A stretch of 64,000 nt of DNA from Hofstenia miamia (taxonomy: Eukaryota > Xenacoelomorpha > Acoela). The stretch covers positions 568,327 to 632,326 of the forward strand of contig SCFE01000096.1 of assembly GCA_004352715.1 (NCBI GenBank). The letters run 5' to 3'. This document shows positions 21,548 to 32,559 of this stretch, piece by piece (within the stretch, counting starts at the first letter, position 1; each line of letters opens with the position of its first letter). The notes below the pieces were generated by a model. The model was not told the DNA's origin. It ran no database searches and saw nothing but the letters and a program-made list of their open reading frames with translations. Made by a program: the position numbers and the translations under genes.

Positions 21548-24147
21548 TCAGTGCCTTAAATATGCAGTTTTAATGGTTTCAGATTTTTTTTGTTGATTTT
21601 TGTTTTTTTCAGTAATATTGTCACACAATGTAATTGCAAATCCGAATCTGAATTCTTGCTTGAATTCAAAATATAAATTGGTCCGAACCTTAGCGTCATT
21701 AAGATTAAGAGTTGAATCTGTAACGTCGTATTTATATTTAGCGGGCTGCAAAATACAAAATTCAGTTTTAGCTTAATTTATGATCAACCTATGCATTCTG
21801 AAATATGTGGACAATTTGTTGCAATTTGATGCTATAGATTCAATTGCCATATGCATGGATTTATTATCATTGAATATGCAGGTATCATCGGCGTTTTGAA
21901 TTAATTTACAATCAGTTGCCGTGTGCATGTCATTTACATATATACTGAAAAGAAGGGGACCTAGAATTGTTCCTTGAGGAACACCATTGTTAAAAGGCAA
22001 CCAATTTGAAAAAACATCGCTTATCTTTACTCTCTGAAACCTATCCTTCAAATAACTAGTTATCAAATTTCTGCTTTTATTAGAAAAACCCATATAGGAT
22101 AATTTTTTATTAGTATGCTATGATTAATCGAATCAAAAGCTTTAGAAAGATCTAGGCAAGCAATAGCTACAAACTTATTTGCGTCGATTGACGATCTCCA
22201 GTTCTCTGTGGCTCTTAAAAGGGCATCAGTGGTTGAGAAATTTTTTCGAAAACCAAATTCAGTATTTGACAGTAGGTTGTACTTATTTAGGTATTCAGTG
22301 ACTTGATCGTGCAATAATCTTTCGAATACTTTGCTTAATGGAGATGTGATAGAAATTGTTCGATAATTTTGGGCAACTGATGTATAATTAATATTAATTC
22401 ATGTTAAAATATACAACATATAAAATGTTATACCCAAGTGTTGGTTTTTACATCTATGAATTATTTTCCTTAATACAGTGTTGCATAATTAAAAACATTG
22501 TTACAATGAACATGTCATAACTATATTAACAGGCCCAATTGCATCAGTTTGCCTAAAAAATAAAAATTGCTTTTAAGGTTTCAAAACTTCAATTTAACAT
22601 TGTCAAAAATATTTCGTTAATAACTTTAGCTGATTTACTTTTAAACTTAACAATTGGACCATTATAGTGTCCCTACATTACTAAAAGTCTGGTTTAATTC
22701 GTTAGAAATTTCATTGGTATCTGTGAGCATTTTTCCATTTTTATATTTGATAGCATCAATACAGTTAAATTTAGATTTCTTGCTATTAATGATCTCATGA
22801 AATAGCTTCCACTTTAACTTTTGATTAGGTAGATGGGCGTATTCATTTCTAATGTATTCATTATAGGCTTTGCGATTTTCAATGTTGGAGAAATTTCTAG
22901 CCTTATTATATGCAACAAAATTATTATGAGTATTAGAACTTTTAAATATTCTATATGCTGTATTTTTTTCTCGAATCAGTGCTTTACAAAAGTCATTTAT
23001 CCAAGGTTTATTATGTGCGGATATGTTTGAATTACTATTGGAATTTGATTTAATCATAATTCTCCTCTCTGCGCAAAATTAAAAAATTTCTGAAAAATGC
23101 ATCAACATTGTAATTGAGTCTGAGGCAGTATACACTGGAAGCCAGTTTTCTAAGGAAAGTGCCGATTTAAAATTGTTTATATTTTCAGTAGACTTTTCAC
23201 GAGTTTTTATCCACTTCGTGGCATTATTCGAAGACGATTCAGATTTGGAAAACTCAATGGATGTAATGCAGTGGTCAGAAAAAGGGCATTCAGATGAATA
23301 AAAATTATAAGATGCACTATTTGTTTCAGTAAGCACAATGTAATCAATTAGTGTGGTACTCGATGATGTGATTCTGGTCGGCAATGTTGCATTAGTTAAT
23401 TTTAAATTGAAAGTATTTAAAAGTAGGTCAATTTTGCACTTTTCAATAGTACTGAAATAATTTAGGTTGCAGTCCCCAAGCATCATTAAATCTTTAATTT
23501 CCGAACAAGCCAAAGATAATTCCTCTTCTAATTGCTCAATAAACAAATTAGCGAATTTCTTGTTTGGACAGTAAGATACATTAAGCAACTGCCTTTTAAA
23601 TTGAGAATTTCTTATTGGATTCTTTATTTCTACCCAAAGACTTTCAAAATTTGATGATAGATTACTCCTAATATCATTGCGCAATTTTGGATTAAATGAC
23701 TTCGATATTAGAAAGAGAACTCCACCACCTTTTGTTTTACAGAGCGGATTATTGGATAATCTGTCTCTTCTGAATACAGTATATGCATTGTTTTTAAAAG
23801 ACCATATGTTATCGAGATCGTGACTTTTTAGCCAAGTCTCAGAAAGTGCTAGTATGACATCATTTTTAAAACTTGAAATTAATTGCTTAAATTCTAAATT
23901 TTTGCTACTAAGATTCTGAAAGTTCAAATGTACATACCTAGTTAATAGAATTTTTCATTTTATTGAGCTTTTGAAAATAAAATTCGAAAGTTGAAATCAG
24001 GCCTGGATTTGTTTCAATACTGTATACAGCTAATAAGATGTAACATATAATAGTTGTTATTAATTTCTTTTTAATGCTGATAAGAACGAAAGCGTGATTG
24101 ATAAACAAAATTTTTACTTTTCCTATGAATAGATGACTTATAAACAT
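21548..24147 (-). pseudogene. LINE ORF2: 2A-like leader, endonuclease, RT (element A)
   Basis: ORF2 opens at 24147 with a strongly hydrophobic stretch (LITTIICYILLAVYS) followed at once by IETNPGLIS, a 2A-like ribosome-skipping motif in which the last Pro is Leu. A frameshift near 23935 leads to the endonuclease at 23927-23079: FQNLSSKNLEFKQL, ALSETWL, KGGGVLFLIS, MLGDCNLNYF, LIDYIVL and FSDHCITS, all expected catalytic blocks present. A linker (23057-22662) is rich in Lys/Asn. The RT is at 22314-21773: STTDALLRATENW, ACLDLSKAFDSINHSI, GVPQGTILGPLLFSIYVND and IQNADDTCIF, that is, an ADDT catalytic box. The C-terminus is degenerate after 21751. Broken by at least four frameshifts and a replaced segment at 22380-22660. 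Confidence 0.85.
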
Positions 24148-24520
24148 GAAAATAGAAGGGCGTTGTCAAAAGTAAATTAGTTTCGCAAGTGTTAAGAGTA
24201 GAAATGAGATATAGTACGGCAAATAGAGAGATTTTTGTTGTGAAAGTATATCTGAATTTAGGGTTATTGTAAGTTATCCGTAGCCTGGGCGTTTGGAAAC
24301 AAATATATAGTAATTCACAAGACATAGTTAACATTTAAGAAGTTTCTTAATTGGTGGATTAGATCGCGATTGATGATGGGGGCGGTGTAGCGGCGACTTC
24401 TGAGTAAGTGCGTTCATGACGTACTGCGGTGGCCCGTCGTGTGTAAACCGACTGATTTAGCGCTGATTGATTACGATCTTGATAATGGGGCGGCATGCTG
24501 TGCTTAATGGCCTGGTAACG

Positions 24521-25403
24521 TCACGTGTGGTTAACTAAGTGCGGTTCTTCAAAGCAAGACTTGATTGCTCCAGCAAGTTTCGCATATCCACGTATAGAAA
24601 AATGTATGCCATTCCGTGTAAAAAAATCAGAATTTGGGTGATTTCCTAAATAGAAAGTATTAAAAATTTTAAAAACTGTGTAATTTAATAATTTATAATT
24701 TTGGTGAAAGAAAATGTTCAGTTCTTCAGCTTTTTGGTGAGGGTGACTATTTGGAAATGGTGCAGTTTCCTCGACGTGGATCTTAGCGTACCTAAAATTG
24801 TTACTAACGTGCTTAATTAAATTTATAAACTCAGTGATGTTTTGCATTATGTCATTTCGTCCGACTGTGATGAGGACGTTCTTAATTTTGTCGTTGGGCG
24901 TATAACGTTGTAGTGCGTTGGAAATTTCATCCATTGTTGCTCCAGGATAAGAGTGTACAGTGACAGTGTGTCCTTTAATCAAGTGCTTTGAACGCAGGTG
25001 TCGATACATCGATGTCCCTATGATGAGAAAATCTGTGCCTTCTCTTAGCTTCTTTGGTTGAAATCTCGCGGTGTTCTTGGAATGATTCATGTCTTTAGGC
25101 GTTGAGTTTTCTGTTGATGGTGTTTGCGTTTGTGTGTTGGAAATATTTGGAGTGATCTGCGTTTGTTTATCATCGGTGATTGCATCTTCAGTGTAGCAGG
25201 ATTCAGAGAATTTAGATAGGAGTAGGTGAAATGTACAGAGTTCTTCTTTTGTTAAAGCGTTGAACGGTGCTAATAACTTTGTGCGGGATAATTGTGTTAG
25301 TGAACCATCCGCGGAAGCTGCGGAGGTAATTGATCTCAGCAAAGCGCGTTATGAAATCATTACGCGTGTGCTTCATTAGATGAAACAAATCGTTGTTGGA
25401 CAT
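24521..25403 (-). pseudogene. LINE ORF1 with SGNH esterase domain
   Basis: Esterase (SGNH hydrolase) ORF1 proteins are known in CR1-like retrotransposons; the enzyme may act on membranes or acyl groups during retrotransposition. The start MSNNDLFHLMKHTRN at 25403 is in one frame; the frame shifts near 25335 and the remaining ~265 codons read through to the stop at 24521. The esterase spans roughly codons 95-265: FLIIGTSMYRHLR (block I, Ser nucleophile in GTS), VHSYPGATMDEI (block II), VLITVGRNDIMQN (block III, G-x-N-D) and FFTRNGIHFSIRGYAKL (block V, where the usual DGIH Asp is Asn). The Asp-to-Asn change would weaken catalysis. A Thr/Ser/Gln-rich linker lies before the domain. Confidence 0.8.
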
Positions 25404-26247
25404 CTTTTAGAAGTGCAAAAACATTCCATAAAGAAAACTAATGCAAGCAATTTTTAGTTTGATTTCAATTTGCAACCAAGTACCAATTGGGTAACACATA
25501 CTTGTCTTGCGAACAAATGTAAATTTCGATAAAACGGTCTTTTTGAAAATCGATTTTATAGCAAGAACTAGTTGATCAATTAATCAACATATCCAACTTT
25601 GGTCAAGCAAACCTAAAAATTAAGAAAATTTTTTGACAAGGGTCATAAAAATGGGTTTACAATGGACTGAAATAGCAATGATTTATATGCTCTGTGCAGG
25701 ATTCGGGTCGGGGTAGGCCGGAATTGTGCCAAATATTCTGCCTTGTTGCGTCAGTAGGAATGTTAATAGCAATGAAAATTGTAAGGAACTGTTCTTGTGA
25801 GAACATATGCCAAAATAATATTTTAGAAAATCCATGGAATGTCGTGCTTAGGAACCATCATACCGTGGTTTGCAAAAATACCCTTAGGTGTATTGTTCAA
25901 TTTTAGCTCTAATTAGAGTTATAAGGAGTATTATACTGTAAAAAGCAACTCTAAATATAGATATTTTCCTTACTTCCTTCGATTAAAATTATTTGTGTTA
26001 ATTTTGCAGTTAAGAATTCGTTTAAACACTACTGCTCACTTAAACTTATTAAAGACACTTGAAATTTGAGAAATTAAGAAAACTGTTTTGATATCAAAAA
26101 ATTGCAATTGAAAAGCTTAAAGTTAATTTTTTAAGCATCTAATAAAAACTTAAAAATATCATTTGTAATTAACCAATACGACAATTATATTAATATTGTA
26201 GGTAACATTCGGATTCAAACGTCAGTGTTTTATTGGTTGATGCATCG
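25404..26247. other. Gene-free stretch
   Basis: Upstream of element A; AT-rich with no supported coding frame. A 70-codon frame at 25694-25906 has a hydrophobic middle but no other support. Confidence 0.4.
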
Positions 26248-26620
26248 TTATTCTTTTTCAGTCTTTAATTTAGAAACAATTGCGTTGCATTCATCTGTTG
26301 TGGCAAGAAAGTTTGCCATTATTTCTTCTTCGCTCGTAAGTAGTTTTGCATAGGAGGTGTCTCTGTCGGCTAGAAGCCCCTTAGTTTTCGTACAAAGCGT
26401 CTCAGTTAAGGTGAGACAGCCATCCTTCAAATACGACACAGAACAAAATTCTTTTTCTTTACCTCGTTGGTTTATCACTGTCGAAACGTTCTAATATTTC
26501 CAGTATTCTTCTTTGAACATCTATTAGCTTCATAATCCAGTTTGCTTGCAGATCAACATTCTCAACGATTTCGCTTTGGCAAACGAAGACTAAGAAAGGA
26601 ATGGCTAGAAGAGACTTCAT
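26248..26620 (-). pseudogene. Small secreted protein gene with a frame break
   Basis: An ATG at 26620 opens 54 codons starting with a clear signal peptide, MKSLLAIPFLVFVCQS, followed by a helical, acidic stretch (WIMKLIDVQRRILEILERF). That frame ends at 26461. A second frame overlaps from about 26478 and runs to the stop at 26248, encoding a charged segment with Cys in FCSVSY, KDGCL, TLCTK and DECNA. Both halves look coding, so I read this as one ~125-residue secreted, mostly helical, Cys-containing protein interrupted by a frame break near 26465-26490. The break could be a real mutation or a base-call error. The first frame also ends in ACGAG|GTAAAG, a good splice donor, so an intron is the alternative. 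Family unknown. Confidence 0.45.
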
Positions 26621-27245
26621 TTCAACTTGATTTCCCACAATAAACTTGTGAAAATTCCCTCACTTTTGAATACTATAAGAAATTGTAAATCTACATGCAT
26701 CATAATGTACTAGATTTGAATCAGGGCATTATATAGAATTGTATGAAACACACACTGCTACTCAAACAATATCCTGATTGATTTCTCAGCTTAATTGAAC
26801 AAAATATAGACAACTCATATTACGCAGGATCATTCTTAAGTTCACGGAATAAATCAACATTTACATTAGTCTTAAATTTGCAAATCAATATTTACATTAG
26901 TCCTATATTTATAAATACACGATTATATTTGTCTAAAATTGTATGGGAGTAAGAATGCAATCATATAAGGTTGAAAAAGAAGAGATGAAGGGGAGGGATA
27001 GGTGTAGTAGTGGTAATCATAATAATGAAACATCACTGTGTAGGAGTTCTTGCAATAAATGCGCGAGCAGGGCAGCACGCTAAGGCAATCCCTAAACAGT
27101 TCAAGAGACCCTTCTTTGCTATACTTGTCTTTGCTTTAATTGAATAGCTAATCTGCTAGTAATCTTTGGGAGTGTTTTCATAGATTTAACATAGAATTTG
27201 AAAGACACTCCCTGCCAAGCTCAGACTATTTATTCTCATTGTTGT

Positions 27246-27465
27246 AAAGATATCACATGTTGAACTTAAGGTGATCCACTTTGTCCAAATCGAAGATTAA
27301 ACAGTGTAATGCAAGTGCAAAAAGCAAAGGACTTAGGGGTCACCTTGTTGCAGTCCACTATTTGATGGCAATATTCCAAGGACAGGATGGGCTTTGTAAC
27401 AAAAGTTAACACAAGGTATTTGTTCTGGAAAATTTTTTTCGCATTCTTCAATCAATTAATACTTG
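27246..27465 (-). pseudogene. Non-LTR reverse transcriptase fragment
   Basis: A short, clear RT scrap. One frame reads NFCYKAHPVLGILPSNSG then LQQGDP, and after a one-base shift the next frame reads LSPLLFALALHCLIFDL. Together they match the RT region with the G-x-Q-Q-G-D-P-L-x-P-L-L-F signature (RT block before the catalytic box). The motif type (QQGDP) differs from the VPQGTILGP of family A and the VKQGSPTS of the first LINE, so it is a third RT lineage in the window. Neither end of the element is visible. Confidence 0.7.
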
Positions 27466-28539
27466 TCGTGATACTTTGTTGAAAGCCTAATAATTAAGCC
27501 TAATATTAAGCCTAATATTTATTAGTATTACCGCAATCATTTAGTTACAATAATTTAAGTCTGTTTCTGTTAATTCTTCCAAACATTTTTCTGGCCTTTT
27601 GTATTCGAATGTTGATGAATTAATTTGAATTCATTTCCAGATTTACAAATTGACTTCACTTTGTATTACTCCATAAACTGAACAATTTCTTGTAATTTAC
27701 CTATTAGAATAGGATGAATAATGTGTTTTTACTATCATTGATCTATTTATCATGTTTGTATTCATAAGCATAATCAAATGGATCTAAGGTCCTTCTCTGT
27801 ACTCAACGGCCGGTTGGAATTTCATAGAATGACCTACCATGCTTACTCTTGTCTGCCATTAAAAATGTTCATAAAGACGAATCCGTATGCAAAAAATACC
27901 TGCATGTAAAGTTGCAGTCCTCATTGTGTTGCTCATATTCTACATACCGCCTACTTGTGTATTTATTGTCGTTGGTGGTTCGTATACAATGGATTCTCTG
28001 CTTTTAGGGGCATTTGAATTTTGGATCCCCATGTGTGACAGCGTACAGTTGAAACGCAACAAAGCAAGTCCACCACTTTGAGCATAGCAAGATCATCCTC
28101 TTTCAAGTAACTTCTCGTGAATTATTTGGGCAACACTAAATTGTTTGGGCTGATGTAACTTTCTTGCCATTATAGCCTTGACTACACACACACACATACA
28201 CAAACATTTCCATGCTAATCGCCAATATATTTCACCAACTGCAAGTGATTGAATATCCAATGATTATCCAGATGATGGTTTGGAAAGCAGCATGAGAAGG
28301 TCCAGTGAGATATGGTGCAATCTTTGATGGTGATTTGCCAGCAAGCGGATGGTTTAAAAGCATCGAAATCGATAAATGATGTTGGCAAAGTAGCTTCAGC
28401 AGCTTCTATAAGATGTTTCGCAAACTGTACTTTAGGAAAGTATTGAATAATTTTATGTAATCTTAATTCAGACGGGAGTAGAATTGCTTTCTTTCAGTAT
28501 CTGAATGTGCCAATGGTGCATGTTGATTTGGATTTTTCT
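27466..28539. other. Gene-free stretch
   Basis: No recognised gene. Open frames exist near 27887-28081 (plus) and 28140-27950 (minus) but show no domain. A short CA-rich run lies near 28186-28205. Confidence 0.35.
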
Positions 28540-28779
28540 CTAACAATGACGATATGTCGTCACTGTATTTGGTACAAGTGACTTTGATGTCAATACACGG
28601 CTAGCTTTACTTTGCAGCCCAACTTGAGCAAATGCAGCAGCAGTTTTCTTGGTTTCTGTGCGTCCTGCATTAAGTCCCTCTTTTGGAACTGGAGTCTGCG
28701 TGTCTTTTATGACTTGCAATTTCCCAAAGTTCATTGTGTTCCCCTGCACTCCATCGTCTACATAGTTTTTGCATATCAA
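28540..28779 (-). CDS. Unrecognised open frame, possibly a gene relic
   Basis: A 79-codon frame from the ATA/ATG region at 28779 to a stop at 28540, rich in Lys, Thr and Gln (TPVPKEGLNAGRTETKKT). After the stop, other frames continue in a coding-like way to about 28380 (DDISSLLEKN in one, IEAAEATLPTSFIDFDAF in another), so the frame may be one part of a frameshifted protein of about 130 residues. The general make-up, a basic disordered front followed by a short acidic segment, is reminiscent of small regulatory proteins such as securins, but no KEN box or other decisive motif is present. I do not assign a function. Confidence 0.25.
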   Translation of the reverse strand: MICKNYVDDGVQGNTMNFGKLQVIKDTQTPVPKEGLNAGRTETKKTAAAFAQVGLQSKASRVLTSKSLVPNTVTTYRHC

Positions 28780-29130
28780 TGCAATGTGTATTGATTTTGA
28801 AAAAAGAACACACTTTGGAATTTGTTACTAGATTTGTTGAATTGATTTTTGTTACTGTTATTAAGAAGTATTATAGTATTTTGTTTTTAATTAGTTTCAT
28901 GATATTCTATGTTTCATAATATTTCTTCTAAAGTTTTATTCAATGCAAAACGGCTCTAAGACTTCCAATGGCTTACGGTCATACCATTTTATTTTCTCCT
29001 ACTAACCATAGTGCATACTCAAGCTTCAATGTAGCATTCCTCCTATTCGGCTATGCTTGAATTTATACTAGTATTATGACGATGGGAGTACGCATTAGGG
29101 TGCCAGGAGGTGCAGCTGCACTCCCAGAAA

Positions 29131-29570
29131 TTACTGGAAGATATTGTGAAATATGTAAAAAGTGAGCGAAAAATATATTTTGTTTCTTAACAACTGTATA
29201 CAATCACATACCACGGAGCATTTCTTGAGATTCTTAGACCAAAGTGAAAGTCTTTGCTGTGATTGAAGGTTTCCCATTCTTGAAAAGACAATTTCTACTT
29301 GTGCTGTTACGAGAGGTAAGTTATTATATTGGAGTGCATCTAAAGGGTCAACTGAATTTTTGGGATCTCTGTCATTCAAAAGACTTTGAAATTCTCCATC
29401 TTTTCCAGATCTGGATTATTTTCAAGAACACTTTCTAGTTGTTCAAGGCTTATTTCGTTTCGCAAATAATTCCAGTTTTTCAAAAACAATAGCAACTTTT
29501 CATGGAAAGTAGTTCAATGTTATCAAATGTCAGTTAAAATTTAATTTACTGAAATAACGCTCTCATGTCT
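29131..29570 (-). pseudogene. hAT transposase C-terminal dimerisation domain relic
   Basis: hAT transposases end in a dimerisation domain with the pattern L-P-x-(S/T)-x-x-x-E-R-x-F-S. Here LPLVTAQVEIVFSRMGNLQ lies at about 29310, preceded in the same frame by DPLDALQYN and followed by LSLWSKNLKKC. Upstream, to about 29570, another frame reads LRNEISLEQLESVLENNP, a plausible preceding helix, so at least one frameshift separates them. The Glu-Arg of the signature is Glu-Ile. No terminal repeats or 8-bp target duplication were found, so the borders of the element are unknown. Confidence 0.55.
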
Positions 29571-30150
29571 TCTAAATCGCGATTTTGTAATTTAAGAATT
29601 CCGCTCCTAAGATAGCCTTCATGTGGATCTGGCCTAATTAAACTAAAGTAAGAACTAGAGATCAATGCATATTCCCGATTTTAATCTATTACAGAGATAA
29701 CCATATTCGTTGAGGAGATAACTTGTACAATAATTACAAGGCTATTTGGACATTTTATCAAACAAACAAACATTTGAAGTTAAGTAAACGTTCACACAAA
29801 TAGGAAAATATGTAGTATGAGTCTATGAATATATCCACCAAAATGCACTGCATGACATTCAAATGTTCAACTTTGTCTAATGGATCTTGAATCAGGTAAT
29901 ATGAATACGATTTCAGAAAAATTAATTTCTCAATCATCTTCACTATTTGGAAATTTAAAAACAACATTACCATGGCATGTTACAGTTTTTCTGGCATATT
30001 TTACAAAAGCGAGCCATCTTTAACTTCATTAATTTTTACGACATAATATACTGTCAAAGCTCCTTTTCTAACTTAAGCTATGTAACAATCCCTTTATTAT
30101 TTCAAATATGATTTTTCAATAGATAAAGAACGTCACAAAATCTATTTATG
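29571..30150. other. Gene-free stretch
   Basis: AT-rich sequence between the hAT relic and the 3' end of element C. No supported coding frame or repeat. Confidence 0.4.
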
Positions 30151-30364
30151 ATAAGATGAGGTAAGATATTCTTCATTTATCTTCAATAGCATATGTACAA
30201 TTGAGTATAATACATATTTACAATATATACAAACACCTAAACATACACATGCACTACAAACTAAGCTAGACAATTAAAATTAAAACACTAAAAATACAAT
30301 TAAAAACATCAATACAATCACAGAATTAAGAAGATAGAATATATTCGATTTGTCGCTACAGATT

Positions 30365-32547
30365 TTAAATGAACTTTTTATTTTGCTCTGCTAATAGATT
30401 ATTTTTTAATAATTTTTTATTTTTTTTAAGGTTTCTTTCCTGTATAATGCTGATTGGTAATTTGTTCCAAAGTTTGCAAGAATTTGTNNNNNNNNNNNNN
30501 NNNNNNNNNNNNNNNNNNNNNNNNNNNNNNNNNNNNNNNNNNNNNNNNNNNNNNNNNNNNNNNNNNNNNNNNNNNNNNNNNNNNNNNNNNNNNNNNNNNN
30601 NNNNNNNNNNNNNNNNNNNNNNNNNNNNNNNNNNNNNNNNNNNNNNNNNNNNNNNNNNNNNNNNNNNNNNNNNNNNNNNNNNNNNNNNNNNNNNNNNNNN
30701 NNNNNNNNNNNNNNNNNNNNNNNNNNNNNNNNNNNNNNNNNNNNNNNNNTTCTTAAAGATTGGTGTAATGTCGGCTCTTTTTAGACATTGTGGATAGGTA
30801 TTGGTGTGGATGGAATAATTAAAAGCAAACAGTAGATATTCTGAGAAATACTTTATATATTTTTTTATGATGAAGACGGGCACCCCACAGCTTCCGCTGG
30901 AAATCTTGGGTTCAAGGTTGTCAACAATCTTAATTAGATCATGCTCAGTAATAAAACTGAAGGTGAACGAGTTCTTGGATTGCTCAATCTTGTTTATAAA
31001 TGGTTGTTCTTTGTCTCTATATGTACCGAGATCTTTGAATACCTTGTTCATATTGTTTACAATTAATTTTTCGTTTGTAATGATTTTGTTGTCTACCTTA
31101 ATTTCGTGAATATTGCAATTAAAAGGCTTTTCCTTGTTCACAAACTTATTGATGCACTGCCATTTATTTTTTGCTTGGGTAAACTTTTCAAAAAAAATGC
31201 TTGCATTTTTGCTATTCTACCTTCGTTTTTGATTTTGAAAGCCTTGCCTTAACTTAATTATATGCAACAATGTTAAATTGTGTGCGATTACTAATCAAGG
31301 AGTTCCAAATTTTTTCTTTTCTGCCACTAAAGCCTCTATTTTCTTGTTTTTTTCTATTATAGCCACCTATTTTTACGTATCTGATTCTACGTGGTGCGTT
31401 AACATTTAAACAGATATTTAATTCCTTCATAATGAAGTCAATCATGTGACCAGGATCATGCAGTGTGTAAACGTAGTCCCATGCGACATTTTCTAGAGAC
31501 TTTTTGAAAATGTTGTCATCAAATTTAGCATAACTCGCGTATAAATCTTTTTTCTCATTTGATATGATGAATTTCATTTGAGACAAAAACGCATAAATTG
31601 TGGTCTGAAAAAGAGTTAAAAATGAAACTCTTGAATTGAATATAATGAATGTTTGTTAAAAAGTAATCTATTAAATTCACTCCTCTTGTGGGAACTGCAC
31701 TATTTATTAGAGCAAGTTGAAGTTCGTCACAAATATGGTAATGTACTTTGACTCGTGTTTGGAGAGATAATTAATATTGTAATCTCCAAGTAGAATAATT
31801 TCTTTGTTAACAAGGGCAGCATTTTGGAACTCTAGAATTTTTTATTGACGAAATCTTTGCAGAATTGCTTTTTAGGGGAATAACTGATGTTAATGAGTGC
31901 TGATAGTTTACATTTCTTTGTTTTTTAATTTCAACCCACAATGTTTCAAAATTTTGGTCGCTTATTTCTAGGTCCTTCCGTCTAATTGGGCACATAAAAC
32001 TAGGTATAATGAGCATTAAGCCGCCACCTTTGGATGTTCTGTTTTTACAGAAGCTTTTAAATTTTGATTTATTGAAGTTAAACAAATCATCCGAAGTGTT
32101 GTTGGTTACCCATGTTTCAGTGAATGCAAAAATAGTGTTACAACCAAGCATTGAATACAATTCTTTTAGTTCACATTGATGAGCTGGTACGCTTCGTGTG
32201 TTCAGATTTGCGATTTTAATATTGTTCTTATATGTATTAGAAATAGATTTCGCTTCACTGCTGTCGAGAGCAATAAGGCCTGGATTTGATTGTATGTCTC
32301 CAGCGAGCATTAATTTTAATTGTATAATGAGTGGGTCAATATTTTTTAATAATTAGCGAGAAATCGTTTTAAAAACAACATTTAATACATAAACGCAAAG
32401 TCTAGCATATACAATAGATTCATATTTGGATGTGTATAAGAGACAGATGCGAAAATTCTTAAAGCATATACACAATAGTAAAATTACATAAATAAAGCGG
32501 TACCTTACAATCATTTTTCTTTCAGCCATCTTAATTGAGTTTTTCAA
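30365..32547 (-). pseudogene. LINE ORF2: 2A-like leader, endonuclease, RT (element C)
   Basis: The frame opens at 32547 with a hydrophobic segment (FIYVILLLCICF), meets an in-frame TAA at 32353-32355, and continues in the same frame to LMLAGDIQSNPGLIALD at 32310, a 2A-like motif ending NPG-Leu. The endonuclease follows: IANLNTRSVPAHQC, FAFTETWVTNN and SKGGGLMLIIPSF, then a frame break near 31810 and decayed sequence to about 31590. A linker frame (31586-31254) and the RT start (31141 onwards: SFITEHDLIKIVDNLEPK, SGSCGVPVFIIKKY, LKRADITPIFK) lead into a 262-N gap. After the gap only the C-terminal CKLWNKLPISI and a Lys/Asn-rich tail remain. The catalytic RT core is absent from the readable sequence. 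Confidence 0.8.
30488..30749. other. Assembly gap (262 N)
   Basis: The gap sits where roughly 200 RT residues, including the catalytic box, should be. 262 bases is too short for that, so either the gap length is underestimated or the copy has an internal deletion. Confidence 0.99.
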
Positions 32548-32559
32548 GAACTTTCCTCA

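Larger units (their letters stand above)
21548..25403 (-). mobile_element. CR1-like retrotransposon, element A
   Basis: A minus-strand LINE with a complete layout. ORF1 (SGNH esterase) is at 25403-24521 and ORF2 (2A-like start, endonuclease, RT) at 24147-21548. The 3' end is lost: the RT C-terminus decays after 21600 and the 3' tail seen in element B is absent. The stretch 22380-22660 replaces canonical RT coding sequence with a diverged block that is also found in copy B2 (about 40767-40860). Endonuclease, LDLSKAFDSINHS, GVPQGTILGPLLF and ADDT motifs place it in the CR1/L2/Crack-like group. Several frameshifts make it inactive. Confidence 0.85.

Noticed and set aside
28380-28800. Securin-like gene on minus
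   Set aside because: Only overall composition (basic front, short acidic segment) is similar; no KEN box and several frame breaks.
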